From the NCBI RefSeq assembly GCF_024213195.1, contig NZ_JANAVF010000001.1, positions 744,001 through 808,000 on the forward strand: 64,000 nt of DNA. Direction: 5' to 3'. Positions within the stretch are counted from its first letter, which is position 1. Each line of letters opens with the position of its first letter. The DNA is from Streptomyces sp. TBY4. Its GTDB lineage: Bacteria > Actinomycetota > Actinomycetes > Streptomycetales > Streptomycetaceae. The notes below the pieces were generated by a model. It was not told where the DNA came from and did no database searches. It worked only from the letters and a program-made list of their open reading frames with translations. Shown here one piece after another: positions 15,588 through 24,519 of the stretch. Position numbers and translations under genes: made by a program.

Positions 15588-18445
15588 CCGGACGTTTTGG
15601 CCTAGCCAGGGGCTCCGACGGAGCGCCCGAGGACAGGCCCCCGCCCGAGGACGGGTCCCCACCCGGAAGCGGGCCCGGACACGGACCGGGAACCGGCGAA
15701 GGACCGGGAACCGGCCACGGATTCTTCGCGCACCTCTCGCTCGGTGCCCGCAGCGTCGCCGGCCAGGTGTTCGCCCTGCAGGCCGTCCTCGTGCTGGTGC
15801 TGATCACCGCCGCCGCCACGGCCCTGTTCTTCCAGGCCCGGTACGACAGCCAGCGCGACGCCCGCAACCGCTCCCTCGCCGCCGCCGAGGCCTTCGCGCA
15901 CGCTCCCGGCCTGCCGGCGGCCCTGGAGTCCGCCGACCCCACCGCCGTGCTCCAGCCGCTGGCCGAGGGCGCCCGCAAGGCTTCGGGGGTCGATTTCATC
16001 GCCGTCATGACCACCGACGGGATCCGGTACACCGACTCCCGCCCCGAGCTGATCGGCCGCCGCGCCACCGGCGACCTCTCCCGGGCCGCGGCCGGACAGG
16101 CCTTCACGGAGACCTTCCAGGGCAAGCCCAGCGACGTGGTCCGCGCCGTGGTGCCCGTACGGGACTCCGCGGGCACGGTGGTCGGCCTCGTCGCCACCGG
16201 CATCGAGGTCGGGAACGTCGGCGAGGTGGTCGAGGGACAGCTGCCCCTGCTCCTCGGCGCGGCCACCGGCGCCCTGCTCCTCGGCACCGGCGGCGCGGCC
16301 CTCGTCAGCCGCCGGCTGCGGCGCCAGACCCGGGGCCTCGGCGAGGCCGAGATGACCCGGATGAACGAACACCACGAAGCGGTTCTGCACGCCGTCCGCG
16401 AGGGCGTCCTGATCATCGACGCCGACGGCCGGCTGCTGCTCGCCAACGACGAGGCCCGCCGCCTCCTGGACCTGCCCGCCGACGCCGAGCGGCGGCACGT
16501 GGGCGAGCTCGGCCTCGATCCGGCCACGGCCGCGCTGCTGGCCTCGGGGCGGGTCGCCACCGACGAGGTCCACCGGGCGGGCGACCGACTGCTCGCCGTG
16601 AACGTCCGGCCCACCAAGCCCTACGGGGGCCGCCCGACCGGCACCGTGACCACCCTGCGCGACTCGACCGAGCTCGCCGCGCTCTCCGGCCGGGCCGCGG
16701 TCGCCCGGGACCGCCTCCAGCTGCTCTACGACGCCGGTGTGCGCATCGGGACCACCCTGGACGTGGTGCGCACCGCCGAGGAGCTCTCCGAGGTCGCGGT
16801 GCCCCGGTTCGCGGACTTCGTCACCGTCGAGCTGCTGGAGCCGGTGCTGCGCGGCGAGGAGCCCGGGGGCGGTGCGCACACCGAGATGCGCCGGGCCGCC
16901 ATCAGCGGGATCCGCGTCGACTCCCCGCTCCAGCCGGTGGGCGACGTCATCCGCTTCGTGGTGCCGACCGCGCCGATGGCGACGGCCCTGGACGCCGGAC
17001 GGGCGGTGCTCGCGGCCGATCTGACCGCCGCCTTCGGCTGGCGGGCCCAGGACCACGACGGCACCCGGGTGGCCCTGGACTACGGGCTGCACTCGCTGAT
17101 CTCCGTACCGCTGCAGGCCCGCGGGGTGGTCCTCGGCATGGCCAACTTCTGGCGGGCCGACACCCCCGAGCCCTTCGACGAGGAGGACCTGTCCTTCGCC
17201 GAGGAGCTGGCGGCGCGGGCCGCGGTCTCCATCGACAACGCCCGCCGCTTCACGCGCGAGCACGCGGTCGCGGTGACCCTGCAGCGCAGCCTGCTGCCGC
17301 GGGTGCTGCCCGATCTGAGCGCCGTGGACGTGGCCTTCCGGTACCTGCCGGCGAAGGCCGGGGTCGGCGGGGACTGGTTCGACGTGATCCCGCTCGCCGG
17401 GGCCCGGGTCGCGCTGGTCGTCGGCGACGTGGTGGGGCACGGGGTGCACGCGGCCGCCACGATGGGCCGGCTGCGGACGGCCGTGCACAACTTCTCCACC
17501 CTGGACCTGCCGCCCGACGAGCTGCTGGGCCACCTCGACGAGCTGATCGACCGGATCGACCAGGACGAGTCCTCGGGGGACGGGGGCTGCGGGGAGGGCG
17601 GCGAGTCCTCGGGCGTCACCGGCGCCACCTGCCTCTACGCGGTGTACGACCCGGTGTCCGGGCACTGCGCCATGGCCAGCGCCGGCCATCCCGGCCCGGC
17701 CCTGGTCATGCCCGACGGGCGGGTGGAGTACCCCGAGCTGCCGATCGGGCTGCCGCTGGGCGTCGGCGGGATGCCCTTCGAGGCCGTGGAGCTGCGGCTG
17801 CCCGAGGCGACCCGGCTCGTGCTGTTCACCGACGGGCTGCTGGAGGACCGCGACCGGGACTTCGACACCGGCCTGGGCATGCTGACCGAGGCCCTGTCCC
17901 GGCCGGACCGCAGCCCCGACCAGGCCTGCGCCGACGTACTGGCCTCCCTGCTGTTCCCGTCGCCGAGCGATGACATCGCCCTGCTCATCGCCGACGCCCG
18001 GCGGCTCCCGGCCGACCGGATCGCGGAGTGGGAGGTGCTCCCGGACCCCTCGGACGTGTCCCGGGTCCGCCGGGCGGGCTCCGCGCAGCTCACCGACTGG
18101 GGGCTGGGGGACGTCACCTTCACCGCCGAGCTCATCCTCAGCGAGCTGATCACCAATGCCATCCGGTACGGGACCCCGCCGATCCGGGTCCGGCTGCTCC
18201 GCGACCGCACCCTGATCTGCGAGATCTCCGACGGCAGCAGCACCTCGCCGCACCTGCGCTACGCGGCCACGACCGACGAGGGCGGGCGCGGCCTGTTCCT
18301 CGTCGCCCAGTACGCGGAGCGCTGGGGCACCCGCTACACGGACCGCGGCAAGGTGATCTGGGCGGAGCTCCCCCTGACGGGCGCGGCCGAGCCGACGCCC
18401 CCGTCCGTCGTGGACCTGGAGGCCCTGGAGGACCTGGCCTGGTAG
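15584..18445 (+). CDS. Membrane sensor SpoIIE-type serine phosphatase with anti-sigma-like ATPase domain
   Basis: The 953-aa protein begins with a Pro/Gly-rich cytosolic tail (1-48), then a helix at about 61-83, an extracytoplasmic sensor at about 84-218 and a second helix at about 221-241. The sensor has the CitA/DcuS-like pattern GIRYTDSRPELIGRR. PAS (about 262-370), GAF (about 380-550) and SpoIIE PP2C phosphatase (about 555-790) domains follow. The phosphatase shows GGDWFDVIPL and VVGDVVGHGVHAAATMG metal-site motifs. The C-terminus (about 815-940) is a HATPase_c anti-sigma-kinase-like domain. Such proteins dephosphorylate anti-anti-sigma factors and could also bind them. The ligand is unknown; a carboxylate is a guess from the sensor fold. 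Confidence 0.9.
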   Translation: MTGRFGLARGSDGAPEDRPPPEDGSPPGSGPGHGPGTGEGPGTGHGFFAHLSLGARSVAGQVFALQAVLVLVLITAAATALFFQARYDSQRDARNRSLAAAEAFAHAPGLPAALESADPTAVLQPLAEGARKASGVDFIAVMTTDGIRYTDSRPELIGRRATGDLSRAAAGQAFTETFQGKPSDVVRAVVPVRDSAGTVVGLVATGIEVGNVGEVVEGQLPLLLGAATGALLLGTGGAALVSRRLRRQTRGLGEAEMTRMNEHHEAVLHAVREGVLIIDADGRLLLANDEARRLLDLPADAERRHVGELGLDPATAALLASGRVATDEVHRAGDRLLAVNVRPTKPYGGRPTGTVTTLRDSTELAALSGRAAVARDRLQLLYDAGVRIGTTLDVVRTAEELSEVAVPRFADFVTVELLEPVLRGEEPGGGAHTEMRRAAISGIRVDSPLQPVGDVIRFVVPTAPMATALDAGRAVLAADLTAAFGWRAQDHDGTRVALDYGLHSLISVPLQARGVVLGMANFWRADTPEPFDEEDLSFAEELAARAAVSIDNARRFTREHAVAVTLQRSLLPRVLPDLSAVDVAFRYLPAKAGVGGDWFDVIPLAGARVALVVGDVVGHGVHAAATMGRLRTAVHNFSTLDLPPDELLGHLDELIDRIDQDESSGDGGCGEGGESSGVTGATCLYAVYDPVSGHCAMASAGHPGPALVMPDGRVEYPELPIGLPLGVGGMPFEAVELRLPEATRLVLFTDGLLEDRDRDFDTGLGMLTEALSRPDRSPDQACADVLASLLFPSPSDDIALLIADARRLPADRIAEWEVLPDPSDVSRVRRAGSAQLTDWGLGDVTFTAELILSELITNAIRYGTPPIRVRLLRDRTLICEISDGSSTSPHLRYAATTDEGGRGLFLVAQYAERWGTRYTDRGKVIWAELPLTGAAEPTPPSVVDLEALEDLAW

Positions 18446-18479
18446 GCGGACGGCCGCTCGGAGCAGGGCGGACGGCCGC

Positions 18480-19070
18480 TCAGAGCCGGGCGGCCAGCCG
18501 GTCCTTCGCCTGCGGCCATTCGTCCGCCAGCAGGGAGAAGTACACGGTGTCGCGCCAGGTGCCGTCCTGGCGGCGGCGGTGGCGGCGCAGGACGCCTTCG
18601 CGCTGTGCGCCGAGGCGGGCGATCGCGGCCTGGGAGCGGGTGTTGAGGTGGTCCGTCTTGAGCTGGACCCGGCCCATGCCCAGGTCCTCGAAGGCGTGGG
18701 TGAGCAGGAGCAGTTTGGACTCGGTGTTGACGGCGCTGCGCCAGTGGGCGCGCCCGTACCAGGTCCAGCCGATCTCCAGGCGTTCGTTCTCCGCGTCGAT
18801 GTCCATGTACGTGGTCCAGCCGACGGCCCGGCCGCTGTCGAGGTGGACGACGGCGAAGGGGACGTACGCGCCGCGCTCCGCGTCGGCCAGCAGGGCGTCG
18901 AGGGTGGCGCCCAGCTCCTCCGGGGTCCGCGGCGTGCCGCCCACCCACCGCCAGACCTCCTCGTCGCCGCCGCCGGCCGCGTACAGGTCGGGGAGGTGGC
19001 TCCGGGTCAGCGGCTCCAGGCGGACGTGGCGGCCGGTGAGGGTGATGGGGGACGGCGCTTTGGCAGACAT
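18480..19070 (-). CDS. RimJ/RimL-type GNAT acetyltransferase
   Basis: The 196-aa protein resembles ribosomal-protein N-acetyltransferases: RHVRLEPLTRSH start, a long central beta-hairpin, EIGWTWYGRAHWRSAVNTES for the acetyl-CoA site and the late RLGAQREGVLRRH motif. The start at ATG 19070 matches where family similarity begins; an upstream TTG (19106) is less likely. It is convergent with the sensor phosphatase. Confidence 0.87.
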   Translation of the reverse strand: MSAKAPSPITLTGRHVRLEPLTRSHLPDLYAAGGGDEEVWRWVGGTPRTPEELGATLDALLADAERGAYVPFAVVHLDSGRAVGWTTYMDIDAENERLEIGWTWYGRAHWRSAVNTESKLLLLTHAFEDLGMGRVQLKTDHLNTRSQAAIARLGAQREGVLRRHRRRQDGTWRDTVYFSLLADEWPQAKDRLAARL

Positions 19071-19114
19071 GGGAGAGAAGATAGACCACCTCTGCACTAG
19101 ACACAAAACATTAT

Positions 19115-19126
19115 TGCACTAGTGCA
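19115..19126. promoter_or_regulatory. 12-bp palindrome upstream of the RimJ-like gene
   Basis: TGCACTAGTGCA is a perfect palindrome in an A/T-rich stretch; its core GCACTAG is repeated at 19094-19100, 22 bp away. It sits in the 57-bp gap upstream of the acetyltransferase and just beyond the stop of the phosphatase gene, so it could be an operator for the former. Confidence 0.35.
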
Positions 19127-19127
19127 T

Positions 19128-21185
19128 TCATTCCTTCACGGTCCGGGCCAGCAGCACCGCCACGTCGTCCTGCGGGGCCTCCGGGAGGAGGCGTTCCAGG
19201 ATCGCGTCGCACAGCGCCTCCAGCGGCTCCCCCGCACCCCTCAGGGCGCCCGCCAGCCCGGCCATCCCCTCGTCCAGGTCCCGTTCCCGGGACTCGATGA
19301 GGCCGTCCGTGTAGAGCACGAGGAGGCTGCCCGGGCCGAGCCGGACCTCCTCCGTGCGGAACTCCCGTCCGCCCGTGCCGAGCGGGGTCCCCGGCGGGCC
19401 GTCCAGGAAGGTCACGGCCCCGTCGGCCGCGACCACCGCCGGCGGCGGGTGGCCGGCCCGGGCGATGACGCAGGCGCCCGTCACCGGGTCGTGGACGGCG
19501 TAGACGCACGTGGCCATCTCGTCCTCGCCGAGGTCGGCCACCACCGCGTCCAGCGAGCGGAGCATCTGCTCCGGGGTCACCTGCTGCCGCGCCAGGGTCC
19601 GTACCGCGGTGCGCAGTTGGCCCATGACCGCGGCCGCGTGGATGCCGTGGCCCATCACGTCGCCGATGACCAGACCGGTCCGGCCGTCCGGCAGCTCGAT
19701 CACGTCGAACCAGTCGCCGCCGACGTCGTGGTCACTGGCCGGCAGGTAGCGGCCGGTCAGCTCCAGTCCGGCGACCTCGGGCAGCGCGTTGTTGCTCAGA
19801 CTGCGCTGCAGGGTAAGCGCGGCCGCGCGCTGGGTGGTGTACATCCGGGCGTTGTCGATGTTCAGGGCCGCCCGGGCCACCACCTCGTCGATGAGCTCGA
19901 AGTCCTCGTGGTCGAAGGGGTCGCGCCCGCGCACCCGGGTCACCACCACCACCCCGAGCACCTGCCCGCGGGCCACCAGCGGGACCATCCGGGCGCAGCC
20001 GAGGGTGGCCAGGTAGGCGCGGAGCGCGGCCGCGCGCGGATCCTTGATCAGGGCCGGGATGTCGGCCGTGAACAGGTTCATGGGCTGGCCCTCGGTGATG
20101 ACCTGCTCGTAGGCGGTGTGCGCCGGGATCTGGAAGGTCTGCCCGGCGACCAGCTTGGAGGTGGGGGCGCCCGGGTCGGGGAAGAGGGCGGCCAGCCGGC
20201 GCAGGACGCCCCGGGTGGACGCGCCGGCCTCGTCCGGATCCAGCACGGCTTCCAGGAGCTGCACGTCGGCCGAGTCCGCGAGCCGCGGTACCAGCACCTC
20301 CACGATCTCCTGGGCCGTCTGCCCCAGGTCCAGCGTGGTGCCGATGCGGGTACCGGCCTCGGCGAGGAGGGCGAACCTGCTGCGCGCCCGCTCCGCCTCC
20401 GCCTGGGCGCGCTGCCCGTCGGTGATGTCGATGAGGGAGGCGATCAGGCCGAGCCGCCGCCCGGAGCCGTCCAGCAGCGGGGCGTAGGAGCAGGACCAGG
20501 TCCGGTCGTGGTCGGGGTCGGCGGGGGTGCGGCCGGTGCGGCGGACGTCCACGACGGCGGAGCCGCATTCCAGCACTTTGCCCATGAGCCGTTCGAGGTC
20601 GAGGGCGTTGACCCCGGGCACGACCTCGGTGAGCCGTTTGCCGACGTGCTCGGCGGCGGACACCCCGTTCATCCGGGCGAGGGCGTCGTTGACGCGCAGG
20701 AAGCGCAGGTCGGGGCCGAGGGTGCCGAGCCCGATCGGCGACTGGGTGAACAGGCTCTGCAGGGCGGCGAGCGAATCGCGCATCAGCAGGACCTCGGAGG
20801 TCTCCACGGCGATGAGCAGGGACCCGGTGCGCCCCTGCGGATCGGGGGCGGGCAGGATCCACATCTCCATCGGGACCTGGTGGCCGTCGCGGTGGCGCAC
20901 CGGCAGCGTGCCGACGACCGTCTCCCCGGCCTGGACCCGGCAGGTCAGCTGGTCGGCGAGCTCGTGGTTGGCGTCGGGGACGAGCACGTCGGAGCCCGGC
21001 CGGCCGAGGATGTCCTCGGGGCGGTGGCCCAGCAGGTCCTGGGCCGCCAGCGACCACTCGACGACGATCCCGTCGGCGTCCTCCCGCCACAGGGCGATCG
21101 GCAGCAGCTCGCTCAGCACGCCCGCGTACCCGACAGCAGCCACCGGCTGGTCCGGTACCTCGCTCGTCTCCTGGTAGGTGTCCAC
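19128..21185 (-). CDS. PAS-PAS-GAF SpoIIE-type serine phosphatase
   Basis: The 685-aa cytosolic protein has two PAS domains (about 20-135 and 140-265), a GAF domain (about 285-455) and a C-terminal SpoIIE PP2C phosphatase (about 465-685) with GGDWFDVIEL and VIGDVMGHGIHAAAVMG. No transmembrane helix is seen. It probably acts on an anti-anti-sigma factor in a general stress cascade, but no such partner is encoded in the window. The start is GTG (21183-21185). Confidence 0.9.
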   Translation of the reverse strand: MDTYQETSEVPDQPVAAVGYAGVLSELLPIALWREDADGIVVEWSLAAQDLLGHRPEDILGRPGSDVLVPDANHELADQLTCRVQAGETVVGTLPVRHRDGHQVPMEMWILPAPDPQGRTGSLLIAVETSEVLLMRDSLAALQSLFTQSPIGLGTLGPDLRFLRVNDALARMNGVSAAEHVGKRLTEVVPGVNALDLERLMGKVLECGSAVVDVRRTGRTPADPDHDRTWSCSYAPLLDGSGRRLGLIASLIDITDGQRAQAEAERARSRFALLAEAGTRIGTTLDLGQTAQEIVEVLVPRLADSADVQLLEAVLDPDEAGASTRGVLRRLAALFPDPGAPTSKLVAGQTFQIPAHTAYEQVITEGQPMNLFTADIPALIKDPRAAALRAYLATLGCARMVPLVARGQVLGVVVVTRVRGRDPFDHEDFELIDEVVARAALNIDNARMYTTQRAAALTLQRSLSNNALPEVAGLELTGRYLPASDHDVGGDWFDVIELPDGRTGLVIGDVMGHGIHAAAVMGQLRTAVRTLARQQVTPEQMLRSLDAVVADLGEDEMATCVYAVHDPVTGACVIARAGHPPPAVVAADGAVTFLDGPPGTPLGTGGREFRTEEVRLGPGSLLVLYTDGLIESRERDLDEGMAGLAGALRGAGEPLEALCDAILERLLPEAPQDDVAVLLARTVKE

Positions 21186-21323
21186 TGCGCCGACCTCACC
21201 CCGGGGGGCCCTGTTCCTTCCGATTCACCCTAGCCGAGCCTTCGCCGACCGGCGCTGTGTCGGGCGGGTGTCCGGCTTCGGGTGGGCCCGGGGACCCGGA
21301 CCGGGCCCCCGCGGCCGGTCCCC

Positions 21324-23375
21324 CTACTCCCAGTCGTCCCACGGCGGGTCGATGTCCTCGTCCTCCGGGCCGAAGAGCGACTCCCCCGTTCGCGGGGCAG
21401 CCGGCTGCGCCTGGGCGGGAACGGCGGCCCGGGCGGGGGCCGGGGCCGGGGCCGGGGTGGCCTCCGCCTGGGCCGGCGGGGACTCTGCGGCCGGGTCCCC
21501 CGCGGCCGGCTCGGGCCGGGCGCCGCCCAGGGTCTGCAGGATGCCCTCGGCGTACTTGGCGAGCTTCGCCTCGCCGACCCCGTTGACCGTGCCCAGCTCC
21601 GCGACCGTCCCGGGCAGCCGCGTCGCGATCTCCCGCAGCGTCGCGTCGTGGAAGACGACGTACGCGGGCACGCCCTGCTCCCGCGCGGTCTCGGCGCGCC
21701 ACGCGCGGAGGGACTCGAACACGGGCACGGCGGCCGCCGGCAGGTCGACCGGTACCCGGCCGCCCTTCCCGGAGCGCGATCCGCCGGACTCCTTGCGGGA
21801 CGAGCCGGCCGCCGGCGCCGTCTCCTTGCGCATCGGCACGCTCCGGCGGCCGCCCAGCACCTCGCCGCTGGCCTCGGTCAGCACCAGCGTGCCGTAGTCG
21901 CCCTCCACCGCCAGCAGTCCGAGCGCCAGCAGCTGCCGCACGACCCCGCGCCATTCGTTCGTGCCCAGGTCCGTGCCGATGCCGAAGACCGAGAGCCCGT
22001 CGTGGTCGAACTGGATGACCTTGGCCGTCTTCTTGCCCTGCAGGATGTCGATGATCTGTCCGGCGCCGAACTTCTGCCGGCGCTCCTTGGCCAGCCGCCA
22101 CACCGTGGACAGCAGCTTCTGCGCCGCGACCGTCCCGTCCCAGGACTCGGCGGGCGTCAGGCAGGTGTCGCAGTTCCCGCAGTCCGGCGCACCGGTCTGC
22201 CCGAAGTAGGCCAGCAGCCGCGACCGGCGGCAGCCGACCGTCTCGCACAGCGCGAGCATCGACTCCAGGTGCCGGGCCAGCGCGCGGCGGTGCGCCTCGT
22301 CGCCCTCGGAGCCCTCGATCATCTTGCGCTGCTGCACCACGTCCTGGAGCCCGTACGCCAGCCAGGCCGTGGCCGGCTCCCCGTCGCGGCCGGCACGGCC
22401 GGTCTCCTGGTAGTAGCCCTCGACCGACTTGGGCAGGTCCAGGTGGGCCACGAAGCGCACGTCCGGCTTGTCGATGCCCATGCCGAACGCGATCGTGGCC
22501 ACCACCACGACCCCGTCCTCCCGCAGGAACTTCGACTGGTTCGCCGCGCGCGTCCGGGAGTCCATGCCCGCGTGGTAGGGCACGGCGTCGATGCCCTGTT
22601 CGACCAGGGCGGCCGCCGTCTTCTCCACGGATGCCCGCGAGAGGCAGTACACGACCCCGGCGTCCCCGGGGTGCTCGGTGCGGATCAGCTCCAGCAGCTG
22701 CTTGACCGGGTTGTTCTTCGCCACGATCCGGTACTGGATGTTCGGCCGGTCGAAGCCGGCCACGAAGTGGCGGGCGTCCTCCAGGCCCAGGCGCGCCGCG
22801 ATCTCGGCGTGCGTGGCCTCGGTGGCCGTCGCGGTCAGCGCGATCCGGGGCACCTTCGGCCACCGCTCGTGCAGCATGGACAGCGCGAGGTAGTCGGGCC
22901 GGAAGTCGTGGCCCCACTGGGCGACGCAGTGCGCCTCGTCGATGGCGAAGAGCGAGACGGTGCCCCGGTCCAGCAGCCGCTGCGTCCCCTCGGTGCGCAG
23001 CCGCTCGGGTGCCAGGTAGAGCAGGTCGAGCTCGCCGTCGAGGAAGGCCTGCTCGACCGCGCGCCGGTCGTCGGACAGCTGCGTCGAATTGAGGAAGCCG
23101 GCCCGGACCCCGAGCGCGTTGAGGGCGTCCACCTGGTCCTGCATCAGGGCGATCAGCGGGGAGATCACCACTCCGGTGCCCGCTCTGACCAGGGCCGGGA
23201 TCTGGTAGCAGAGCGATTTGCCGCCGCCGGTCGGCATCAGCACCAGAGCGTCGCCGCCGCCGGCGACGTGCTCGATGATCTGCTGCTGCTCGCCGCGGAA
23301 CGAGTCGTACCCGAAGACGCGGTGGAGCACCTGCTGTGCGTCGGGGATCTCGACGGCTGCTTCCGAAGGGGTCAT
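21324..23375 (-). CDS. recQ: ATP-dependent DNA helicase RecQ
   Basis: The 683-aa 3'-5' helicase acts in recombination repair. It has Walker A PTGGGKS (48-54), DEAH (146-149), motif VI around [10 protein letters not shown], the RecQ zinc cysteines (CGNCDTC region), a winged helix, and an HRDC domain at about 545-620. A Pro/Ala-rich linker leads to an extreme acidic tail ending IDPPWDDWE, which resembles single-strand-binding-protein tip peptides. The ATG at 23375 lies 52 bp from a DnaA-box-like site. Confidence 0.94.
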   Translation of the reverse strand: MTPSEAAVEIPDAQQVLHRVFGYDSFRGEQQQIIEHVAGGGDALVLMPTGGGKSLCYQIPALVRAGTGVVISPLIALMQDQVDALNALGVRAGFLNSTQLSDDRRAVEQAFLDGELDLLYLAPERLRTEGTQRLLDRGTVSLFAIDEAHCVAQWGHDFRPDYLALSMLHERWPKVPRIALTATATEATHAEIAARLGLEDARHFVAGFDRPNIQYRIVAKNNPVKQLLELIRTEHPGDAGVVYCLSRASVEKTAAALVEQGIDAVPYHAGMDSRTRAANQSKFLREDGVVVVATIAFGMGIDKPDVRFVAHLDLPKSVEGYYQETGRAGRDGEPATAWLAYGLQDVVQQRKMIEGSEGDEAHRRALARHLESMLALCETVGCRRSRLLAYFGQTGAPDCGNCDTCLTPAESWDGTVAAQKLLSTVWRLAKERRQKFGAGQIIDILQGKKTAKVIQFDHDGLSVFGIGTDLGTNEWRGVVRQLLALGLLAVEGDYGTLVLTEASGEVLGGRRSVPMRKETAPAAGSSRKESGGSRSGKGGRVPVDLPAAAVPVFESLRAWRAETAREQGVPAYVVFHDATLREIATRLPGTVAELGTVNGVGEAKLAKYAEGILQTLGGARPEPAAGDPAAESPPAQAEATPAPAPAPARAAVPAQAQPAAPRTGESLFGPEDEDIDPPWDDWE

Positions 23376-23426
23376 CCCAGAAGCCTAGCGACCTCCTCGG
23401 ACAGATCCGTCCGGATCCTCCGGGCC

Positions 23427-23435
23427 TGTGGACAA
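23427..23435 (-). promoter_or_regulatory. Isolated DnaA box upstream of recQ
   Basis: On the minus strand this reads TTGTCCACA, the consensus DnaA box of Streptomyces as I recall it. It lies 52 bp upstream of the recQ start in the recQ/isomerase divergent gap. One box by chance is possible. Confidence 0.45.
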
Positions 23436-23590
23436 CCCGGTCGTACGCAGCGGACGCCGCGGGCCCCGTGCGCGACGGCGCGGCCGGGCGCCCCGGCGGC
23501 CCGACCGGTGACACAGTAGGAGGCCTCCCGTATCCACGTAATCCACGTATCTCTGTCTCCCGGTCTCCCGGTCTCCGAGAGGAACACGCG

Positions 23591-24361
23591 ATGTGGCAGC
23601 CCGACGGGTGGGACGTGCGCGTCCGCCTCGGCATCCTCACCCCGCACGCCGATGTCGGCCCCGAGTCGGAGCTGCGCGCCATGGCTCCGGCCGACGTGGG
23701 CCTGCACGCCGCCCGGGTGCCGTTCCACGCGATGGGGCACGGCGGCGCGATGGACCCCACCATTCCGCTCGCTCCCGTGCGCGCCTTCGCCGAGCCCCCG
23801 CACGTGGACGAGGCCGCCGGGCTGCTGGCGGCCGCCCCGGTGTCGGTGATCGCCTACGCCTTCACCAGCTCCGCCTACGTCATCGGCCCGCGCGGGGAGG
23901 GGTACATGCTGGACCGGCTGCGCGAGCGCACGCACGGGCTGCCCGTGGTCGCCACCTGCGCCGCCACCGTGGAGGCGCTGCGGGCGCTGGGGGCGGGCCG
24001 GCCCGCCCTCGTGGACCCGCCGTGGTTCGACGAGACGCTGAACGACCTGGGGCGGGGCTACTACGAGGACGCCGGGTTCGAGGTCCCGTACGCCGCCCCC
24101 TGCGGCCTCCCCAGCGGGCAGACCCTGATCGGGCCGCGGGCCCTGCACGACTGGGTGGCCGCGCACGTGCCCGACACGGCGGACGCGGTCGTGATCGGCG
24201 GCAACGGCTTCCGCGCGGTCGGGACGATCGCGGCCCTGGAGGCCACCCTGGGCCGCCCGGTCCTGACCGCGAACCAGGCCCTCCTGTGGGCGGCCCTGCG
24301 CGCGGCCGCCACGCCGACCACCCCCATCACGGAGTACGGCCGGCTGTTCGCGGCGCCCTGA
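23591..24361 (+). CDS. Maleate isomerase/arylmalonate decarboxylase-like protein lacking catalytic cysteines
   Basis: The 256-aa protein has the two-lobe Asp/Glu racemase superfamily fold of the maleate isomerase/AMDase branch, with recognisable blocks at IAYAFTSSAYV, ATVEALRALGAGRPAL and VVIGGNGFRAVG. The position of the first catalytic Cys is F91 and that of the second is about G204, so both usual catalytic cysteines appear to be missing. C123 and C171 are elsewhere. It may be a binding protein or use different chemistry. The start ATG follows GAGAGGAAC. The 215-bp gap upstream has tandem ATCCACGTA and CTCCCGGT repeats (23530-23580). Confidence 0.75.
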   Translation: MWQPDGWDVRVRLGILTPHADVGPESELRAMAPADVGLHAARVPFHAMGHGGAMDPTIPLAPVRAFAEPPHVDEAAGLLAAAPVSVIAYAFTSSAYVIGPRGEGYMLDRLRERTHGLPVVATCAATVEALRALGAGRPALVDPPWFDETLNDLGRGYYEDAGFEVPYAAPCGLPSGQTLIGPRALHDWVAAHVPDTADAVVIGGNGFRAVGTIAALEATLGRPVLTANQALLWAALRAAATPTTPITEYGRLFAAP

Positions 24362-24492
24362 AGGGCTCCGGGGCCTTCCCGGGCCCTCCCCCGACCTCCC
24401 GGCGGACCTCCCGGCGCCCTCCCGCCCGGGCGCCGGGAGCCGAGCCGAAATATGATGGGCCCCGGTCTTTCGCCCAGCGGAAGCAGAGGCAC

Positions 24493-24519
24493 ATGGGCAT
24501 ACCCCGGAGCGGTCAGTGA
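24493..24519 (+). CDS. 8-codon leader ORF overlapping the next start
   Basis: ATG at 24493, preceded by GCAGAGGC, encodes MGIPRSGQ and stops at TGA 24517-24519. Its stop overlaps the GTG start of the phosphatase gene (24516-24518). It may be a translation-coupling leader rather than a functional peptide; chance is also possible. Confidence 0.35.
   Translation: MGIPRSGQ

Noticed and set aside
15602-18253. 883-aa antisense open frame opposite the sensor phosphatase
   Set aside because: No domain or composition of a real protein; the plus-strand gene has complete PAS, GAF, PP2C and HATPase motifs.
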